From an uncultured Alteromonadaceae bacterium (GTDB taxonomy: Bacteria > Pseudomonadota > Gammaproteobacteria > Enterobacterales > Alteromonadaceae), in the NCBI GenBank assembly GCA_950073835.1, contig CATMRP010000012.1:1-52732 (forward strand): a stretch of DNA of 52,732 bases. The letters are read 5' to 3'. The notes below the pieces were generated by a model. The model saw only the letters and a list, made by a program, of their open reading frames with translations. It had not been told where the DNA came from and made no database searches. Position 1 is the first letter of the stretch, and each line of letters begins with the position of its first letter. Position numbers and translations under genes: made by a program. This document shows positions 13,241-22,716 of this stretch, piece by piece.

Positions 13241-15685
13241 ATGAGTTCAGTGAATAAAAAGGCGCTATCAGAAACGGACATCATTTCTAAGTTCATCATG
13301 CCTGCTGTGAAACAAGCGGGTTGGGATGATATGACCCAGATCCGGCAGGAAGTAAAATTGCGTGACGGTAAAGTTGTCGTTCGTGGAATGGTGGCTGCGC
13401 GAAAAAAAGTAAAATCCGCTGATATCGTTCTTTATCACAAACCCTCAATGCCCCTGGCTGTTATAGAAGCCAAAGCCAATAAGCATGATATCGGTAAAGG
13501 GATGCAGCAAGGGCTGGATTACGCCAAGTTACTCGACGTGCCTTTTATCTTCGCCAGCAATGGCGATGGATTTATCTTTCATGACAAAACGAATCCTCAG
13601 CAGCTTGAAACTGAAATCAATTTAGAAGACTTTCCAACACCTGCCCAGTTATGGGCAAAATACTGTGCTTACAAAGGCTATAAAGAATCCCAGTTACCCA
13701 TCATCACTCAGGATTACTATGATGACGGCTCTGGTAAATCCCCCCGTTACTATCAGTTACAGGCAATTAATAGAACAGTAGAAGCAGTATCGGCTGGGCA
13801 GGATCGCATTCTACTGGTAATGGCAACAGGCACAGGTAAAACCTATACCGCCTTTCAAATCATTTGGCGCTTGTGGAAAGCCAAGTCTAAGAAGCGAATT
13901 TTATTTTTGGCGGATAGGACCGCATTAGTCGAGCAGACCCAAAGGGGAGATTTTCAGCCTTTTGGACAAGCAATGTCTCGAATTTCAGGGAGAACAGTCG
14001 ACCCTGCTTACGAAGTTCACCTCGCGCTATATCAGGCATTAACTGGCCCTGATGAAAGCCAGAAAGCTTATAAGCAAGTCGATCCTGACTTTTTCGACCT
14101 TATCGTGATCGATGAGTGCCACAGAGGTAGTGCATCTGAAGAGAGTGCCTGGCGCGAAATTCTTGAATACTTTGGTTCAGCTACGCAGATTGGCTTAACT
14201 GCCACACCTAAAGAAACCGATGAAGTGTCTAACATCGACTACTTTGGTGAGCCAGTTTATATGTACTCATTAAAAGAAGGCATTGAAGACGGTTTTCTTG
14301 CCCCTTACAAAGTAGTGCGCGTGGACTTGGATATTGACTTGCAAGGTTGGCGACCAACCAAAGGGCAGGTTGATAAGCATGGCAATGAAGTTGAAGACCG
14401 AATCTATAACCAGAAAGACTTTGATCGCACCTTAGTCATCGATGAGCGCACACAATTAGTGGCGGAAACGATTACCAATTACCTGAAGCGCACAGACCCA
14501 CTGGCAAAAACCATTGTGTTCTGTAACGACATCGACCATGCCGAACGAATGCGCAGGGCGTTGATTAACTGTAACCCAGAACAGTATGCCAAAAACGATA
14601 AGTACGTAATGAAGATCACAGGTGATGATGCCATTGGTAAAGCCCAGTTGGATAACTTCATTAACCCTAAGCGCACTTATCCTGTTATTGCTACTACCTC
14701 AGAGCTTATGACAACGGGCGTTGATGCGAAAACCTGCAAGCTGGTAGTGCTCGACCAGAATATTCAGAGTATGACCAAGTTCAAGCAAATCATAGGTAGA
14801 GGCACGCGTATTGATGATAAGTTTGGCAAGCTCTGGTTCACCATTTTAGATTTCAAAAAAGCCACAGAACTGTTTGCCGATGAACGCTTCGACGGTATCC
14901 CAGAAAAAGTCATCAGCACCAAGCCCAGTGATATCAACGATGCCGATTCTGATTTCGACGATATCCTGGAAGGGCACGACTCAGAGGATGAAACTGAAGG
15001 CACTACAGATAGCCCTGATAATCTCGGCAGCGATGATGATTTTGATTTTCCCGAAGGTGGAGATGCACCACAAACAGGCTGGGATGATGACGAAGAAACG
15101 ACTGTTACCAAATACCATATAAATGGTGTAGCGGTTAAGAAAGTAGGGGAGCGTGTTCAGTATTATGATGAAGACGGTAAACTCGTTACCGAATCATTTA
15201 AAGACTACACCAAAAAGACCCTCACTAAATCTTTTGCATCCCTTGATGATTTCATCAAGCGTTGGAACAGCGCAGAGCGCAAACAAGCCATCATTGATGA
15301 ATTAGCCTCCGAAGGGGTTATTTGGGAAGTGCTGGAAGCAGAAATCGGGAAAGAGTTAGATCCCTTTGATATGATATGCCACGTTGTTTTCGACCAGCCT
15401 CCGCTAACGCGCAAAGAACGCGCAAACAATGTTAAAAAGCGCAATTACTTTACCAAGTACAGCGAAATGGCACAGGCCGTTTTGAATGAACTGTTGAATA
15501 AATACAGCGATGAGGGCGTAGAAGCCCTGGAAAGCAAAGACGCCCTTAAAACAGGTAAAGTTGTAGAGTTTGGTCGCCCTAAAGAAATTGCAGATAAAGG
15601 ATTTGGTGGGCCAAAACAGTACGAAGCAGCGATAGCTGAACTGGAAAAAGCCATCTACGACACCACACCAGATAAATCAGCCTGA
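13241..15685 (+). CDS. hsdR: Type I restriction enzyme, R subunit
   Basis: 814 residues. The nuclease domain near the N-terminus has D61 ([10 protein letters not shown]), E76 and K78 (VIEAKAN), the PD-(D/E)XK triad. The helicase motor shows Walker A MATGTGKT (194-201), DECH (291-294), [11 protein letters not shown], and motifs V-VI ([21 protein letters not shown]). A C-terminal helical domain contacts HsdM. An acidic stretch at about 575-625 is a likely linker. The length is close to the EcoAI-like (type IB) R subunits. It acts with M2S to translocate and cleave unmodified DNA. It is the first gene of the operon; hsdM follows after 44 bases. Intact, no frameshift. Confidence 0.95.
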   Translation: MSSVNKKALSETDIISKFIMPAVKQAGWDDMTQIRQEVKLRDGKVVVRGMVAARKKVKSADIVLYHKPSMPLAVIEAKANKHDIGKGMQQGLDYAKLLDVPFIFASNGDGFIFHDKTNPQQLETEINLEDFPTPAQLWAKYCAYKGYKESQLPIITQDYYDDGSGKSPRYYQLQAINRTVEAVSAGQDRILLVMATGTGKTYTAFQIIWRLWKAKSKKRILFLADRTALVEQTQRGDFQPFGQAMSRISGRTVDPAYEVHLALYQALTGPDESQKAYKQVDPDFFDLIVIDECHRGSASEESAWREILEYFGSATQIGLTATPKETDEVSNIDYFGEPVYMYSLKEGIEDGFLAPYKVVRVDLDIDLQGWRPTKGQVDKHGNEVEDRIYNQKDFDRTLVIDERTQLVAETITNYLKRTDPLAKTIVFCNDIDHAERMRRALINCNPEQYAKNDKYVMKITGDDAIGKAQLDNFINPKRTYPVIATTSELMTTGVDAKTCKLVVLDQNIQSMTKFKQIIGRGTRIDDKFGKLWFTILDFKKATELFADERFDGIPEKVISTKPSDINDADSDFDDILEGHDSEDETEGTTDSPDNLGSDDDFDFPEGGDAPQTGWDDDEETTVTKYHINGVAVKKVGERVQYYDEDGKLVTESFKDYTKKTLTKSFASLDDFIKRWNSAERKQAIIDELASEGVIWEVLEAEIGKELDPFDMICHVVFDQPPLTRKERANNVKKRNYFTKYSEMAQAVLNELLNKYSDEGVEALESKDALKTGKVVEFGRPKEIADKGFGGPKQYEAAIAELEKAIYDTTPDKSA

Positions 15686-15697
15686 GCATCGCTCAGG
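15681..15697 (+). repeat. Perfect hairpin spanning the hsdR stop codon
   Basis: CCTGAGC (15681-15687), ATC loop, GCTCAGG (15691-15697). The TGA stop is inside the left arm. Same C-NNN-G triloop shape as the 10.6-11.2 kb array. No T run follows, so it is probably not a terminator; it may tune the R:M ratio by slowing ribosomes, RNA decay or read-through. Confidence 0.6.
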
Positions 15698-15729
15698 TCG
15701 AACAATAAAGAATCAGAGAATAAGAAAGT

Positions 15730-17205
15730 ATGTCTATCAGTACCGTTATTAAATCCATTCAGGACATCATGAGAAAAGACGCAGGCGTTGATGGTGATGC
15801 CCAGCGTTTAGGCCAGATGTCGTGGTTACTCTTCTTAAAAATATTCGATGCCCAGGAAGAAGAGCTGGAATTTGAAATGGATGATTACCGAGAGCCAATT
15901 CCATCTCAGTATCTATGGCGCAATTGGGCAGCAGATGATGAAGGGATCACAGGCGATGAGTTGATGGAGTTTGTTAACGATGACCTATTCCCAGCGCTTA
16001 AAAACTTAACAGCACCCATCGATAAGAATCCCCGTGGCTTTATCGTACGCGAAGCGTTCTCTGATGCCTTCAACTACATGAAGAACGGCACGCTGCTACG
16101 CCAGGTAATTAACAAGCTCAATGAAATCGACTTCACCGATTCAAAAGAACGCCATTTATTCGGCGACATCTACGAACAAATCTTACGTGATCTGCAAAGT
16201 GCAGGTAACGCAGGGGAGTTCTATACGCCCCGTGCAGTAACCCGTTTTATTGTAGACAGGGTAGATCCAAAACTGGGTGACAAAGTATTTGATCCCGCCT
16301 GTGGTACAGGGGGCTTCCTGGCCTGCTCCGTTGACCATGTAAAATCAAAATATGTAAAAACCGTAGCCGACCACAAAACGCTGCAAAACCAAATTCACGG
16401 CGTTGAGAAGAAACAGCTTCCACACCTCTTAGCTACCACAAACATGATGCTGCACGGTATTGAAGTACCCGTACAAATCAGGCACGACAACACGCTTAAC
16501 CGCCCACTTTCAAACTGGGACAGTGAGTTCGATGTTATCGTTACCAACCCGCCATTTGGTGGAACCGAAGAGGACGGAATCGAAAAGAACTTCCCCTCTG
16601 ACATGCAAACGCGGGAAACCGCCGATCTTTTCTTGCAGCTCATCATTGAAGTGCTCAAGGACGGCGGACGCGCCGCAGTGGTATTGCCAGACGGTACACT
16701 CTTTGGTGAAGGTGTTAAAACCAAAATCAAAAAGCTCCTCACAGAAGAATGTAATCTGCACACCATAGTTCGACTACCAAACGGCGTGTTTAACCCCTAC
16801 ACGGGAATTAAAACCAACCTGCTGTTTTTCACTAAAGGGAAGCCAACCAAGGAGATTTGGTTTTACGAGCACCCTTACCCAGAAGGCGTAAAAAACTATT
16901 CCAAAACCAAGCCCATGAAGTTTGAAGAATTCCAAACCGAACAGGAGTGGTGGGGCACAGAAGAAGATGGTTTTGCCAGCCGAGTAGAGAACGAGCAAGC
17001 CTGGAAAGTTTCAATAGAAGACGTTATCGAACGTAACTTCAATCTCGATATTAAAAACCCGCACGTTGGCGAAGTAGAAAGCCACGATCCAGACGAACTG
17101 CTTAAGCAATACGAAACACAACAGCAAGAAATTCAGGTATTGCGCGATCAGCTTAAAGGCATACTGGCAGAAGCCCTGTCGTCAGGCACTGAGGGTAAAG
17201 CCTAA
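15730..17205 (+). CDS. hsdM: Type I restriction-modification system, M subunit (N6-adenine methyltransferase)
   Basis: 491 residues. N-terminal HsdM helical domain (about 8-140), then a Rossmann methyltransferase with the SAM motif FDPACGTGGFL (187-197) and the catalytic NPPF (273-276), which mark an N6-adenine enzyme. The C-terminal helix (about 460-488) would clasp HsdS. The length matches EcoAI-like M subunits. The stop overlaps the hsdS start by one base (TAATG), so M and S are translationally coupled, as their complex requires. Confidence 0.96.
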   Translation: MSISTVIKSIQDIMRKDAGVDGDAQRLGQMSWLLFLKIFDAQEEELEFEMDDYREPIPSQYLWRNWAADDEGITGDELMEFVNDDLFPALKNLTAPIDKNPRGFIVREAFSDAFNYMKNGTLLRQVINKLNEIDFTDSKERHLFGDIYEQILRDLQSAGNAGEFYTPRAVTRFIVDRVDPKLGDKVFDPACGTGGFLACSVDHVKSKYVKTVADHKTLQNQIHGVEKKQLPHLLATTNMMLHGIEVPVQIRHDNTLNRPLSNWDSEFDVIVTNPPFGGTEEDGIEKNFPSDMQTRETADLFLQLIIEVLKDGGRAAVVLPDGTLFGEGVKTKIKKLLTEECNLHTIVRLPNGVFNPYTGIKTNLLFFTKGKPTKEIWFYEHPYPEGVKNYSKTKPMKFEEFQTEQEWWGTEEDGFASRVENEQAWKVSIEDVIERNFNLDIKNPHVGEVESHDPDELLKQYETQQQEIQVLRDQLKGILAEALSSGTEGKA

Positions 17206-18935
17206 TGTCAGTAGAGAGCATTATTACTGAAAACCTGGATGTCTGGACATCGGCAATCAAAACTAAATCAGCTTCAGGACGGGGTAGTTCCAACAAGCTT
17301 AAGTTGTATGGGATAAAGAAATTACGAGAGTTAATTCTTGAGCTTGCTGTAAGAGGTAAACTGGTTCCCCAAAAGTCAGACGAAGAAGATGCGCATGTAC
17401 TAATCAAAAGCATCGAGCAAACTAAGAAAGAACTTTTAGCAGTAGAAAAGATAAAAAAAGCGAAACAGTTACCTGAGGTCATAGATACTGAAGAACCATA
17501 TGATTTACCAGTTTCATGGGTGTGGACTCGTTTAGGCAATCTGACTGAAATAAATCCAAGAAATTTAGTTCAAGATGAAGGTATGAATGCTTCTTTTGTA
17601 CCTATGCCGTTAATAAGCACGAGTTTTGATGGTAGACATGGAACTGAGACTAGAAAATGGGCTGAGATAAAAAAAGGCTATACCCATTTTGCTAATGGGG
17701 ATATTGGTCTCGCTAAAATAACTCCATGTTTCGAAAATAGTAAAGCTGTTGTTTTCTCAGATTTAGACAATGGTATTGGCGCAGGAACAACCGAGCTTCA
17801 TATAGCAAGGCCATACACTAAGGCACTTAATCCAAATTTTGTGCTGCTGTACTTAAAGTCTCCTATATTTTTAAGTGAAGGCGAAAGTCGTATGACTGGA
17901 TCTGCTGGTCAAAAGCGGGTGCCGAAAGAGTTTTTTTCTAGTTATCCATTTCCACTTCCACCATCGAAAGAGCAAGAGCGAATAGTTTGCAAAGTCACTG
18001 AGTTGATGACTCTCTGCGACCAACTAGAATCACAAACCGAAGCCAGTATCGAAGCGCATCAAACACTCGTTAAATCACTGTTAGAAACGCTCACCAACGC
18101 AAAAGATGCAGACCAACTAAATGAAAGCTGGCGGCGCATCAGCGCACACTTCGACGTGCTATTCACTACAGAAGACAGCATTGACCAGCTAAAACAAACC
18201 ATCCTGCAACTCGCAGTAATGGGCAAGCTGGTAAAACAAGATCACAACGACGAACCCGCATCAAAATTGCTCGAACGCATCGCCGCAGAAAAAGAACAGC
18301 TTATTAAAGACAAGAAAATTAAAAAGCAAAAGCCTTTACGGGCAATTACTGAAGATGACTGTATGTTCCCATTATCGGATGGATGGGCTTGGTGTCGTTT
18401 TGGTGAATTAGTTTCTATACAGTCAGAGCTGGTGAGTGCAATTAAATACCCTGAAGAGTATCAAATTGCGCCAGATATAATTGAAAAAGGTACGGGCCAA
18501 TTATTAGAAAAGAGAACGGTTAAAGATTCAGGAGCAAAAGGCCCAAACAATCGCTTTTATTCTGGGCAAATACTTTATTCTAAAATTCGTCCTTCGTTAT
18601 CGAAGGCAATAATAGTCGATTTTGACGGGCTTTGTAGCGCGGATATGTACCCAATGCATTCTTTTATTAACCCTGAATATTTACTCAAAGTTATACTTTC
18701 TGAGGTGTTTCTGAATCAGGTAAGAACATTAGAAAATAGAATTAAGATGCCTAAACTTAATATAGAAAGTCTATCCAATATCATGGTTCCGCTCGCACCA
18801 TTAGATCAGCAACAGAAAATATCAGATACAGTTGAATCTATGACATCACTTGGTACGAAAATACAAAAATCACTGGTAATTAGAAGTTTGGTTGTAACTG
18901 CGCTGGCAGACTCAATGTTATCAGGTAACGTTTAG
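17205..18935 (+). CDS. hsdS: Type I restriction-modification system, specificity subunit
   Basis: 576 residues with two target-recognition domains (about 85-275 and 380-565), each followed by a helical spacer. The architecture is visibly duplicated: LRELILELAVRGKLVPQ (about 45-61) and LKQTILQLAVMGKLVKQ (about 330-346) each precede a basic KIKK helix. Each TRD reads one half of a bipartite target, and the spacer helices set the gap. The TRDs are AT-rich relative to the conserved spacers, as expected where specificity is exchanged. The target sequence cannot be read from the protein. A TAGGAG ribosome binding site for the next gene overlaps its end. Confidence 0.95.
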   Translation: MSVESIITENLDVWTSAIKTKSASGRGSSNKLKLYGIKKLRELILELAVRGKLVPQKSDEEDAHVLIKSIEQTKKELLAVEKIKKAKQLPEVIDTEEPYDLPVSWVWTRLGNLTEINPRNLVQDEGMNASFVPMPLISTSFDGRHGTETRKWAEIKKGYTHFANGDIGLAKITPCFENSKAVVFSDLDNGIGAGTTELHIARPYTKALNPNFVLLYLKSPIFLSEGESRMTGSAGQKRVPKEFFSSYPFPLPPSKEQERIVCKVTELMTLCDQLESQTEASIEAHQTLVKSLLETLTNAKDADQLNESWRRISAHFDVLFTTEDSIDQLKQTILQLAVMGKLVKQDHNDEPASKLLERIAAEKEQLIKDKKIKKQKPLRAITEDDCMFPLSDGWAWCRFGELVSIQSELVSAIKYPEEYQIAPDIIEKGTGQLLEKRTVKDSGAKGPNNRFYSGQILYSKIRPSLSKAIIVDFDGLCSADMYPMHSFINPEYLLKVILSEVFLNQVRTLENRIKMPKLNIESLSNIMVPLAPLDQQQKISDTVESMTSLGTKIQKSLVIRSLVVTALADSMLSGNV

Positions 18936-18945
18936 GAGCTAACTT

Positions 18946-20241
18946 GTGTCAGGAAGACAATCTCAACAAAAGCTTTTTGAATACTTACAGTCTTGTGAAC
19001 ATAAGGGAGTTCGCTTTACAAAGCAACAATTGATCGACGCGGTAGGCTGGAAACCTGCGACGTTTGCAACTTATTACAACAAAGGTCAATTAACTCAATT
19101 TGTAAATGAAGTTGATGATGATTTGTTTGATGCGAGCAACACTTTAGATCTCAACTTCACTGAATTTAAAAAGCGACTTTCTCAAAGCAAGCACTTTCAG
19201 GAGTTAGGTCATAAGTGTAAGTCTCCCTTGGCAAGGGCATTATTAAAGAAGTCGAAAGACAATATGATGCTCGCTTTGGAGTTATATAATCGGCCTTCTC
19301 TAGAGAACAAGCTTGATGGTTTTGTCCTTTTGTTTTGTACCGCATGGGAACAGCTTTTTAAATCAATTCTTATAGAACGGGAAGGTGAAGATTTTATCTT
19401 CGAGAAACCAAACAAGCAGGGTGTTAGAAGAACAATAAGCCTTAGGCAGTGTTTACCGCATTTGTATAAGGAATCTAGTCAAATTCGAAGAAATGTAGAA
19501 AGGGTAACCGACTGGCGTGACAAAGCTGTACATTTGTTAATGCCGGAACTTCAATCTATAGCGTCCAGGGTATTTCAATCAGGTGTTTTGAATTATTCTT
19601 CTGAATTTGAGAAGTACGCTGATGTACCTTTTATCTCATCCCAACATACGGGGATGATGTCGCTAGTAGGCGACTTCAAACTTCCTCCCGCTTCAACTCT
19701 GAAAACACTGTATGGTGATGCCGCAACTGAAATGCTTGAATTAGCGGAAACATTAAAAGACGAAATTGAACAGACTGATGATATTGGGTTTGCTATACCC
19801 TTGAAGGTCTCTTTGGTCTTTGCGAAGCAAGAGGGCGAAGAGCAAATTGTAATAGCTAAAGCAAACGGTAGTGCCCAAGATCTGCAAAACCTCCGAAATG
19901 CGATGATCGTAGAAAAACCTGTCAACCCTGATAAGTCACACCCATATAGCTTGAAAGCTTTTATCAAAGCAGTTAACCAAAAGCTCACAGAAGAGCTTGA
20001 AGAAAGCTACTTGGCGAGAAAACTACCTAAGAAAGGCCCCGATGGTAAACCTGCACTGAATAGCCATTGTGTTCAGGCATGTATAAACAAATTAAATTGG
20101 AAGTCAGGTAGCAACGAATTTCATTACCACAGTCAGCTATCTAACCGTCATCAGTATTCAGAAGCAGCGGTAACAGAGTTGGTAAAGCGTATATCTAAAG
20201 ACGATGATTTTGTTTCGAGGGCTAAAAGGGTGCACAAGTGA
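18946..20241 (+). CDS. DUF3644 protein with HEPN-like RX4H motif, hsd-linked
   Basis: 431 residues from GTG with GGAG about 8 bases upstream, only 10 bases after hsdS. Residues about 20-45 look like a small HTH (TKQQLIDAVGWKPATFATYY). Residues about 95-215 are a DUF3644-type helical domain with FVLLFCTAWEQLFKSILIE and, at 191-196, RDKAVH, an RX4H motif like that of HEPN nucleases. The C-terminal third (from about 330) contains a second mixed domain (AFIKAVNQKL...SEAAVTELV). HEPN proteins are often toxic RNases in defence or toxin-antitoxin settings. Its position suggests a fail-safe for the restriction system. It overlaps the next gene by 4 bases (GTGA). Confidence 0.75.
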   Translation: MSGRQSQQKLFEYLQSCEHKGVRFTKQQLIDAVGWKPATFATYYNKGQLTQFVNEVDDDLFDASNTLDLNFTEFKKRLSQSKHFQELGHKCKSPLARALLKKSKDNMMLALELYNRPSLENKLDGFVLLFCTAWEQLFKSILIEREGEDFIFEKPNKQGVRRTISLRQCLPHLYKESSQIRRNVERVTDWRDKAVHLLMPELQSIASRVFQSGVLNYSSEFEKYADVPFISSQHTGMMSLVGDFKLPPASTLKTLYGDAATEMLELAETLKDEIEQTDDIGFAIPLKVSLVFAKQEGEEQIVIAKANGSAQDLQNLRNAMIVEKPVNPDKSHPYSLKAFIKAVNQKLTEELEESYLARKLPKKGPDGKPALNSHCVQACINKLNWKSGSNEFHYHSQLSNRHQYSEAAVTELVKRISKDDDFVSRAKRVHK

Positions 20242-20963
20242 ACGAGCCTAAGCCGGAAATATTGTATAAATATAGGCCTTTAAACAAGTTTACGCTGGAC
20301 ACATTGGTCAGTAATCAAATTTATTACCCAACTCCTGCCAAATTTAATGATCCCTTTGATACAAAATGTTCATTCAGTAAAAATATCGAAGAAGCGAGTT
20401 ACGAGGAAGCCAAGAGAGTTTTTGGAAGCGACGCAGACAATATGTTCGTGTACAAGGCTGGAAGCTCAAAAAGTGCAGCTACTGAAAAGTTCATAGAAGA
20501 GTTGAGTCAGAAGGGAATCCTCTCTCTATGCGAGACAAAGAATAATCAACTATTGTGGGCACACTATGCATCTGATCACACTGGTATATGTATTGGCTTT
20601 GAGGTCTCAAGCGAAAATTCACTTGGTGATAGCAAACACACTCATAGAGTGAATTACACAGGGAGTTATCCTTCCATCTCTCAGAAATCCTTAGGCTCCC
20701 CACGATACAGAAAAGAGGCTCAACATAGGGTTCTCCATACTAAATCAAAACTCTGGAGCTATGAGCAGGAATGGCGCTGTATATACCCTGAGGGAGATAA
20801 AGTGTATGATGTTCCTGGCAGAATTTGCGAGATAAACTTTGGATGTAGAACTACTACTTCCGATAAATCGCTTGTTAAGAAAATCCTTGCTGGGAGCAAC
20901 CTAAAGTTTTACCAAGCTGAACTGAAACAAAATGACTTTGGTCTTAAGTTCAGACTCGCGTAG
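20238..20963 (+). CDS. DUF2971 protein, hsd-linked
   Basis: 241 residues from a GTG overlapping the DUF3644 stop (GTGA), hence tight coupling. DUF2971 hallmarks: LYKYRPLNKFTLDTLVSNQIYYPTPAKFNDPFD (about 9-41), ILSLCETKNNQLLWAHYASDHTGICIGFEV (about 95-124) and SYEQEWRCIYP (about 176-186). The biochemical role of DUF2971 is unknown to me. Conserved histidine, aspartate and tryptophan positions suggest an enzyme. With the preceding HEPN-like protein it may be an effector/neutralizer pair attached to the type I system. It is the last gene of the operon, followed by a terminator at 20970-20987. Confidence 0.8.
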   Translation: MNEPKPEILYKYRPLNKFTLDTLVSNQIYYPTPAKFNDPFDTKCSFSKNIEEASYEEAKRVFGSDADNMFVYKAGSSKSAATEKFIEELSQKGILSLCETKNNQLLWAHYASDHTGICIGFEVSSENSLGDSKHTHRVNYTGSYPSISQKSLGSPRYRKEAQHRVLHTKSKLWSYEQEWRCIYPEGDKVYDVPGRICEINFGCRTTTSDKSLVKKILAGSNLKFYQAELKQNDFGLKFRLA

Positions 20964-20969
20964 AAAGTT

Positions 20970-20987
20970 AGACTAAACAGTCTTTTT
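20970..20987 (+). terminator. Terminator of the hsd operon
   Basis: AGACT (20970-20974), AAAC loop, AGTCT (20979-20983), then a T run to 20987, starting 7 bases after the DUF2971 stop. Confidence 0.75.
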
Positions 20988-21040
20988 CTTATTACTGGTA
21001 GGATTAAGGCTGGCGCAACTTGTGGTAAGCGACTTCACAT

Positions 21041-21062
21041 TGGGGCCAAATAGGGGCCAAAA
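21041..21062. repeat. Right copy of 22-bp repeat, probable integrase arm site
   Basis: Identical to 4548-4569: two GGGGCCAAA units separated by TA, in the same orientation. It lies 109 bases inside the right boundary. The rest of 20988-21171 has no gene; a GAAGCC/GGCTTC stem (21154-21171) abuts the boundary repeat. Confidence 0.65.
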
Positions 21063-21171
21063 ATTGAGAAATAATGAGTAATATTAAGTGATGAAATCAA
21101 TGAACAGAACGCTACAAACCGCTAAATATAACACATTAGCACTCATTAACGATGAAGCCCCATTTGGCTTC

Positions 21172-21186
21172 AAAATGCCGTTTTAA
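21172..21186. repeat. attR core: right copy of 15-bp island boundary repeat
   Basis: AAAATGCCGTTTTAA, identical to the ybaB 3' end at 4488-4502. Immediately rightwards comes CTAC, then the intrinsic terminator at 21201-21228, which would have ended the ybaB transcript before integration. Confidence 0.8.
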
Positions 21187-21200
21187 CTACTAAGTATATG

Positions 21201-21228
21201 AAAAAGCCGACTTGTGAGTCGGCTTTTT
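21201..21228. terminator. Displaced ybaB terminator (also serves the TPR gene side)
   Basis: AAAAAGCCGAC (21201-21211) pairs with GTCGGCTTTTT (21218-21228), a perfect 11-bp stem with a TTGTGA loop. A-rich left and T-rich right flanks make it bidirectional. It sits between the island and the minus-strand gene ending at 21295. Confidence 0.85.
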
Positions 21229-21294
21229 ATTTGGCAAATACCTCCGCTCTCTCACTTTCAATTGCATCTTCTGAGCATCCGGACCTAAGCGCTG

Positions 21295-22335
21295 TTATCT
21301 ACGCGAATTCAACATTGCCAAACGCCTGGTAGCCCGCTTAACTAACGCCTTGTCATTTGCATGGATAATTATCTGGTTCAGACGCTGTACGGCTAACTGG
21401 CTATTTTCCGGATGGGCAATATCCAAGAGTAACCCGGCGATATCGACATTCTGTTCAGTGGGTAACTTATAAAATGCAAGTAAGCGGTGAAGAGCTTGCT
21501 CACCCGGTTTTACTGCCAAGCCGTGTTCCTGACTAAACACCGCTACCTGATAACAAGCATTGATCCATTTCACTTCACGGTACCAGCTTTGCGCCGGACG
21601 ACATTCACAGGCCTGCGCGAACGTTAGTTGTGCCTGTGCCAGATTATCTATTGTCCAGTAGTACTGCGCCACACGTTCGAGCACGACAAAGTCGTCATGA
21701 AATTCTCGCACAGCCGCCTTAGCTGCGGCCAAGCCACTTTGTTGATCATCCGTATTTTGTGCGTAGTTCAGTTTGGCGATATAACCCCACTTTTTATCCA
21801 AAGCGATGGCTTTGTCGGTTAAAATTTTTTGTAAGGAAGCATCGGCACCGTAACGCCTTCCGTGCGCAGAGGCTCCGGCTTGCAGCGCTACATATTCTGC
21901 ATTCTCAGGGCCTATTTCTCCGGCTCGCAACTTGGCCTGTACGCCTTTCTTATAAAAAACGAACTTAGAGAAAATACCCGCCCGGTGGCCAATGTCTCGC
22001 CAGGCATCGGCGGCAAAAGCGAAGGTATCGGGGTTATCCGCAAAACGCGATTCAAAACTAAGCAACGAGCGCTCCGCCGCATCGTTATTCTCTAGTTCAA
22101 TGTGCAGCATGATAGCCAGTTTGCTTAACTGATGACTATCATATTTTATGGCTTCCTGCTCGGCTAGTAATTTTGTAGCCCGGCTGGTATCCCCTTGTAC
22201 TAAATAGTGAAAAGCAGCATGAATTTGTTGACTTAATCCCTCATTTTCCTCAGCGCGAGTGGTATAACTGGCTATACAAAACACTAGTCCACTTATTAAT
22301 AATACTGTTCTTTTCACTGTCCTGATGCTATCCAC
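21295..22335 (-). CDS. Predicted periplasmic TPR-like repeat protein
   Basis: 346 residues from GTG 22335 (GGAG 5 bases upstream). The start is chosen because it places a signal peptide right at the N-terminus: SIRTVKRTVLLISGLVFCIASYTTRA followed by EEN, with cleavage after TRA. The remainder is all-helical, with alternating A/L/Y pairs typical of TPR/SEL1 solenoids (HYLVQGDTSRATKLLAEQEA, AELEN-type turns, KLNYAQNTDDQQSGLAAAKAAV). No catalytic motif. It is probably a protein-protein scaffold in the envelope. It lies divergent from recR, between the island and recR, and is chromosomal by position. A longer frame upstream is less likely. Confidence 0.65.
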   Translation of the reverse strand: MDSIRTVKRTVLLISGLVFCIASYTTRAEENEGLSQQIHAAFHYLVQGDTSRATKLLAEQEAIKYDSHQLSKLAIMLHIELENNDAAERSLLSFESRFADNPDTFAFAADAWRDIGHRAGIFSKFVFYKKGVQAKLRAGEIGPENAEYVALQAGASAHGRRYGADASLQKILTDKAIALDKKWGYIAKLNYAQNTDDQQSGLAAAKAAVREFHDDFVVLERVAQYYWTIDNLAQAQLTFAQACECRPAQSWYREVKWINACYQVAVFSQEHGLAVKPGEQALHRLLAFYKLPTEQNVDIAGLLLDIAHPENSQLAVQRLNQIIIHANDKALVKRATRRLAMLNSRR

Positions 22336-22581
22336 ATAAGCTCCATGTATTGCCTGATCCCGAATACCGCACAACATAATGCGCAGTTAAAAAATTGTCA
22401 GGCAATGCATGATGAAGCCTGTGCATTTGATGATGAACGGATAAATAATGAGTAGTTAAGTTCCTCAAAGCTTACATCGCTTTACTGCGTGCGGTAGCCT
22501 TTAACTTTGCCACTGAACCAGTCTGCACACATCCTGGTTTACTGATAAATTGAATTGCTCTGAATACACCGATGCAAAAGG

Positions 22582-22610
22582 TTTACGCTTAAAATGGGGT
22601 CTTGTATAGT
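22582..22610 (+). promoter_or_regulatory. Predicted sigma-70 promoter for recR
   Basis: TTTACG (22582-22587), a 17-base spacer, TATAGT (22605-22610), about 100 bases before recR. It would let recR be expressed independently of the dnaX-ybaB transcript from which the island now separates it. Confidence 0.55.
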
Positions 22611-22716
22611 GTCGGTCAAAACCAAGTAGATGAAGTCGCCACAGAGCGTTTTATTTAGTGCTGCTTCATTAATCACCAATGCCTTATCAAGCTACCAATT
22701 GTGTTGTAACACTATT

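Larger units (their letters stand above)
4488..21186. mobile_element. Integrated defence-carrying mobilizable island at ybaB 3' end
   Basis: The island is delimited by AAAATGCCGTTTTAA at 4488-4502 (ybaB end) and 21172-21186. Inside are a tyrosine integrase, an overlapping excisionase-like gene, probable arm-type repeats near both ends (4548-4569, 21041-21062), a MOBC-relaxase-like gene and two groups of defence genes. No conjugation or replication gene set is present. It separates apt-dnaX-ybaB from recR-htpG-adk, which are contiguous in many gammaproteobacteria, and the right flank has a terminator positioned where ybaB's would be. The 4.8-7.1 kb genes are visibly more AT-rich than the chromosomal flanks. 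'Mobilizable' is inferred; integration is well supported. Confidence 0.85.

Noticed and set aside
4503..21171. Prophage
   Set aside because: Integrase and excisionase-like genes are present, but no structural, packaging, lysis or replication genes were found.
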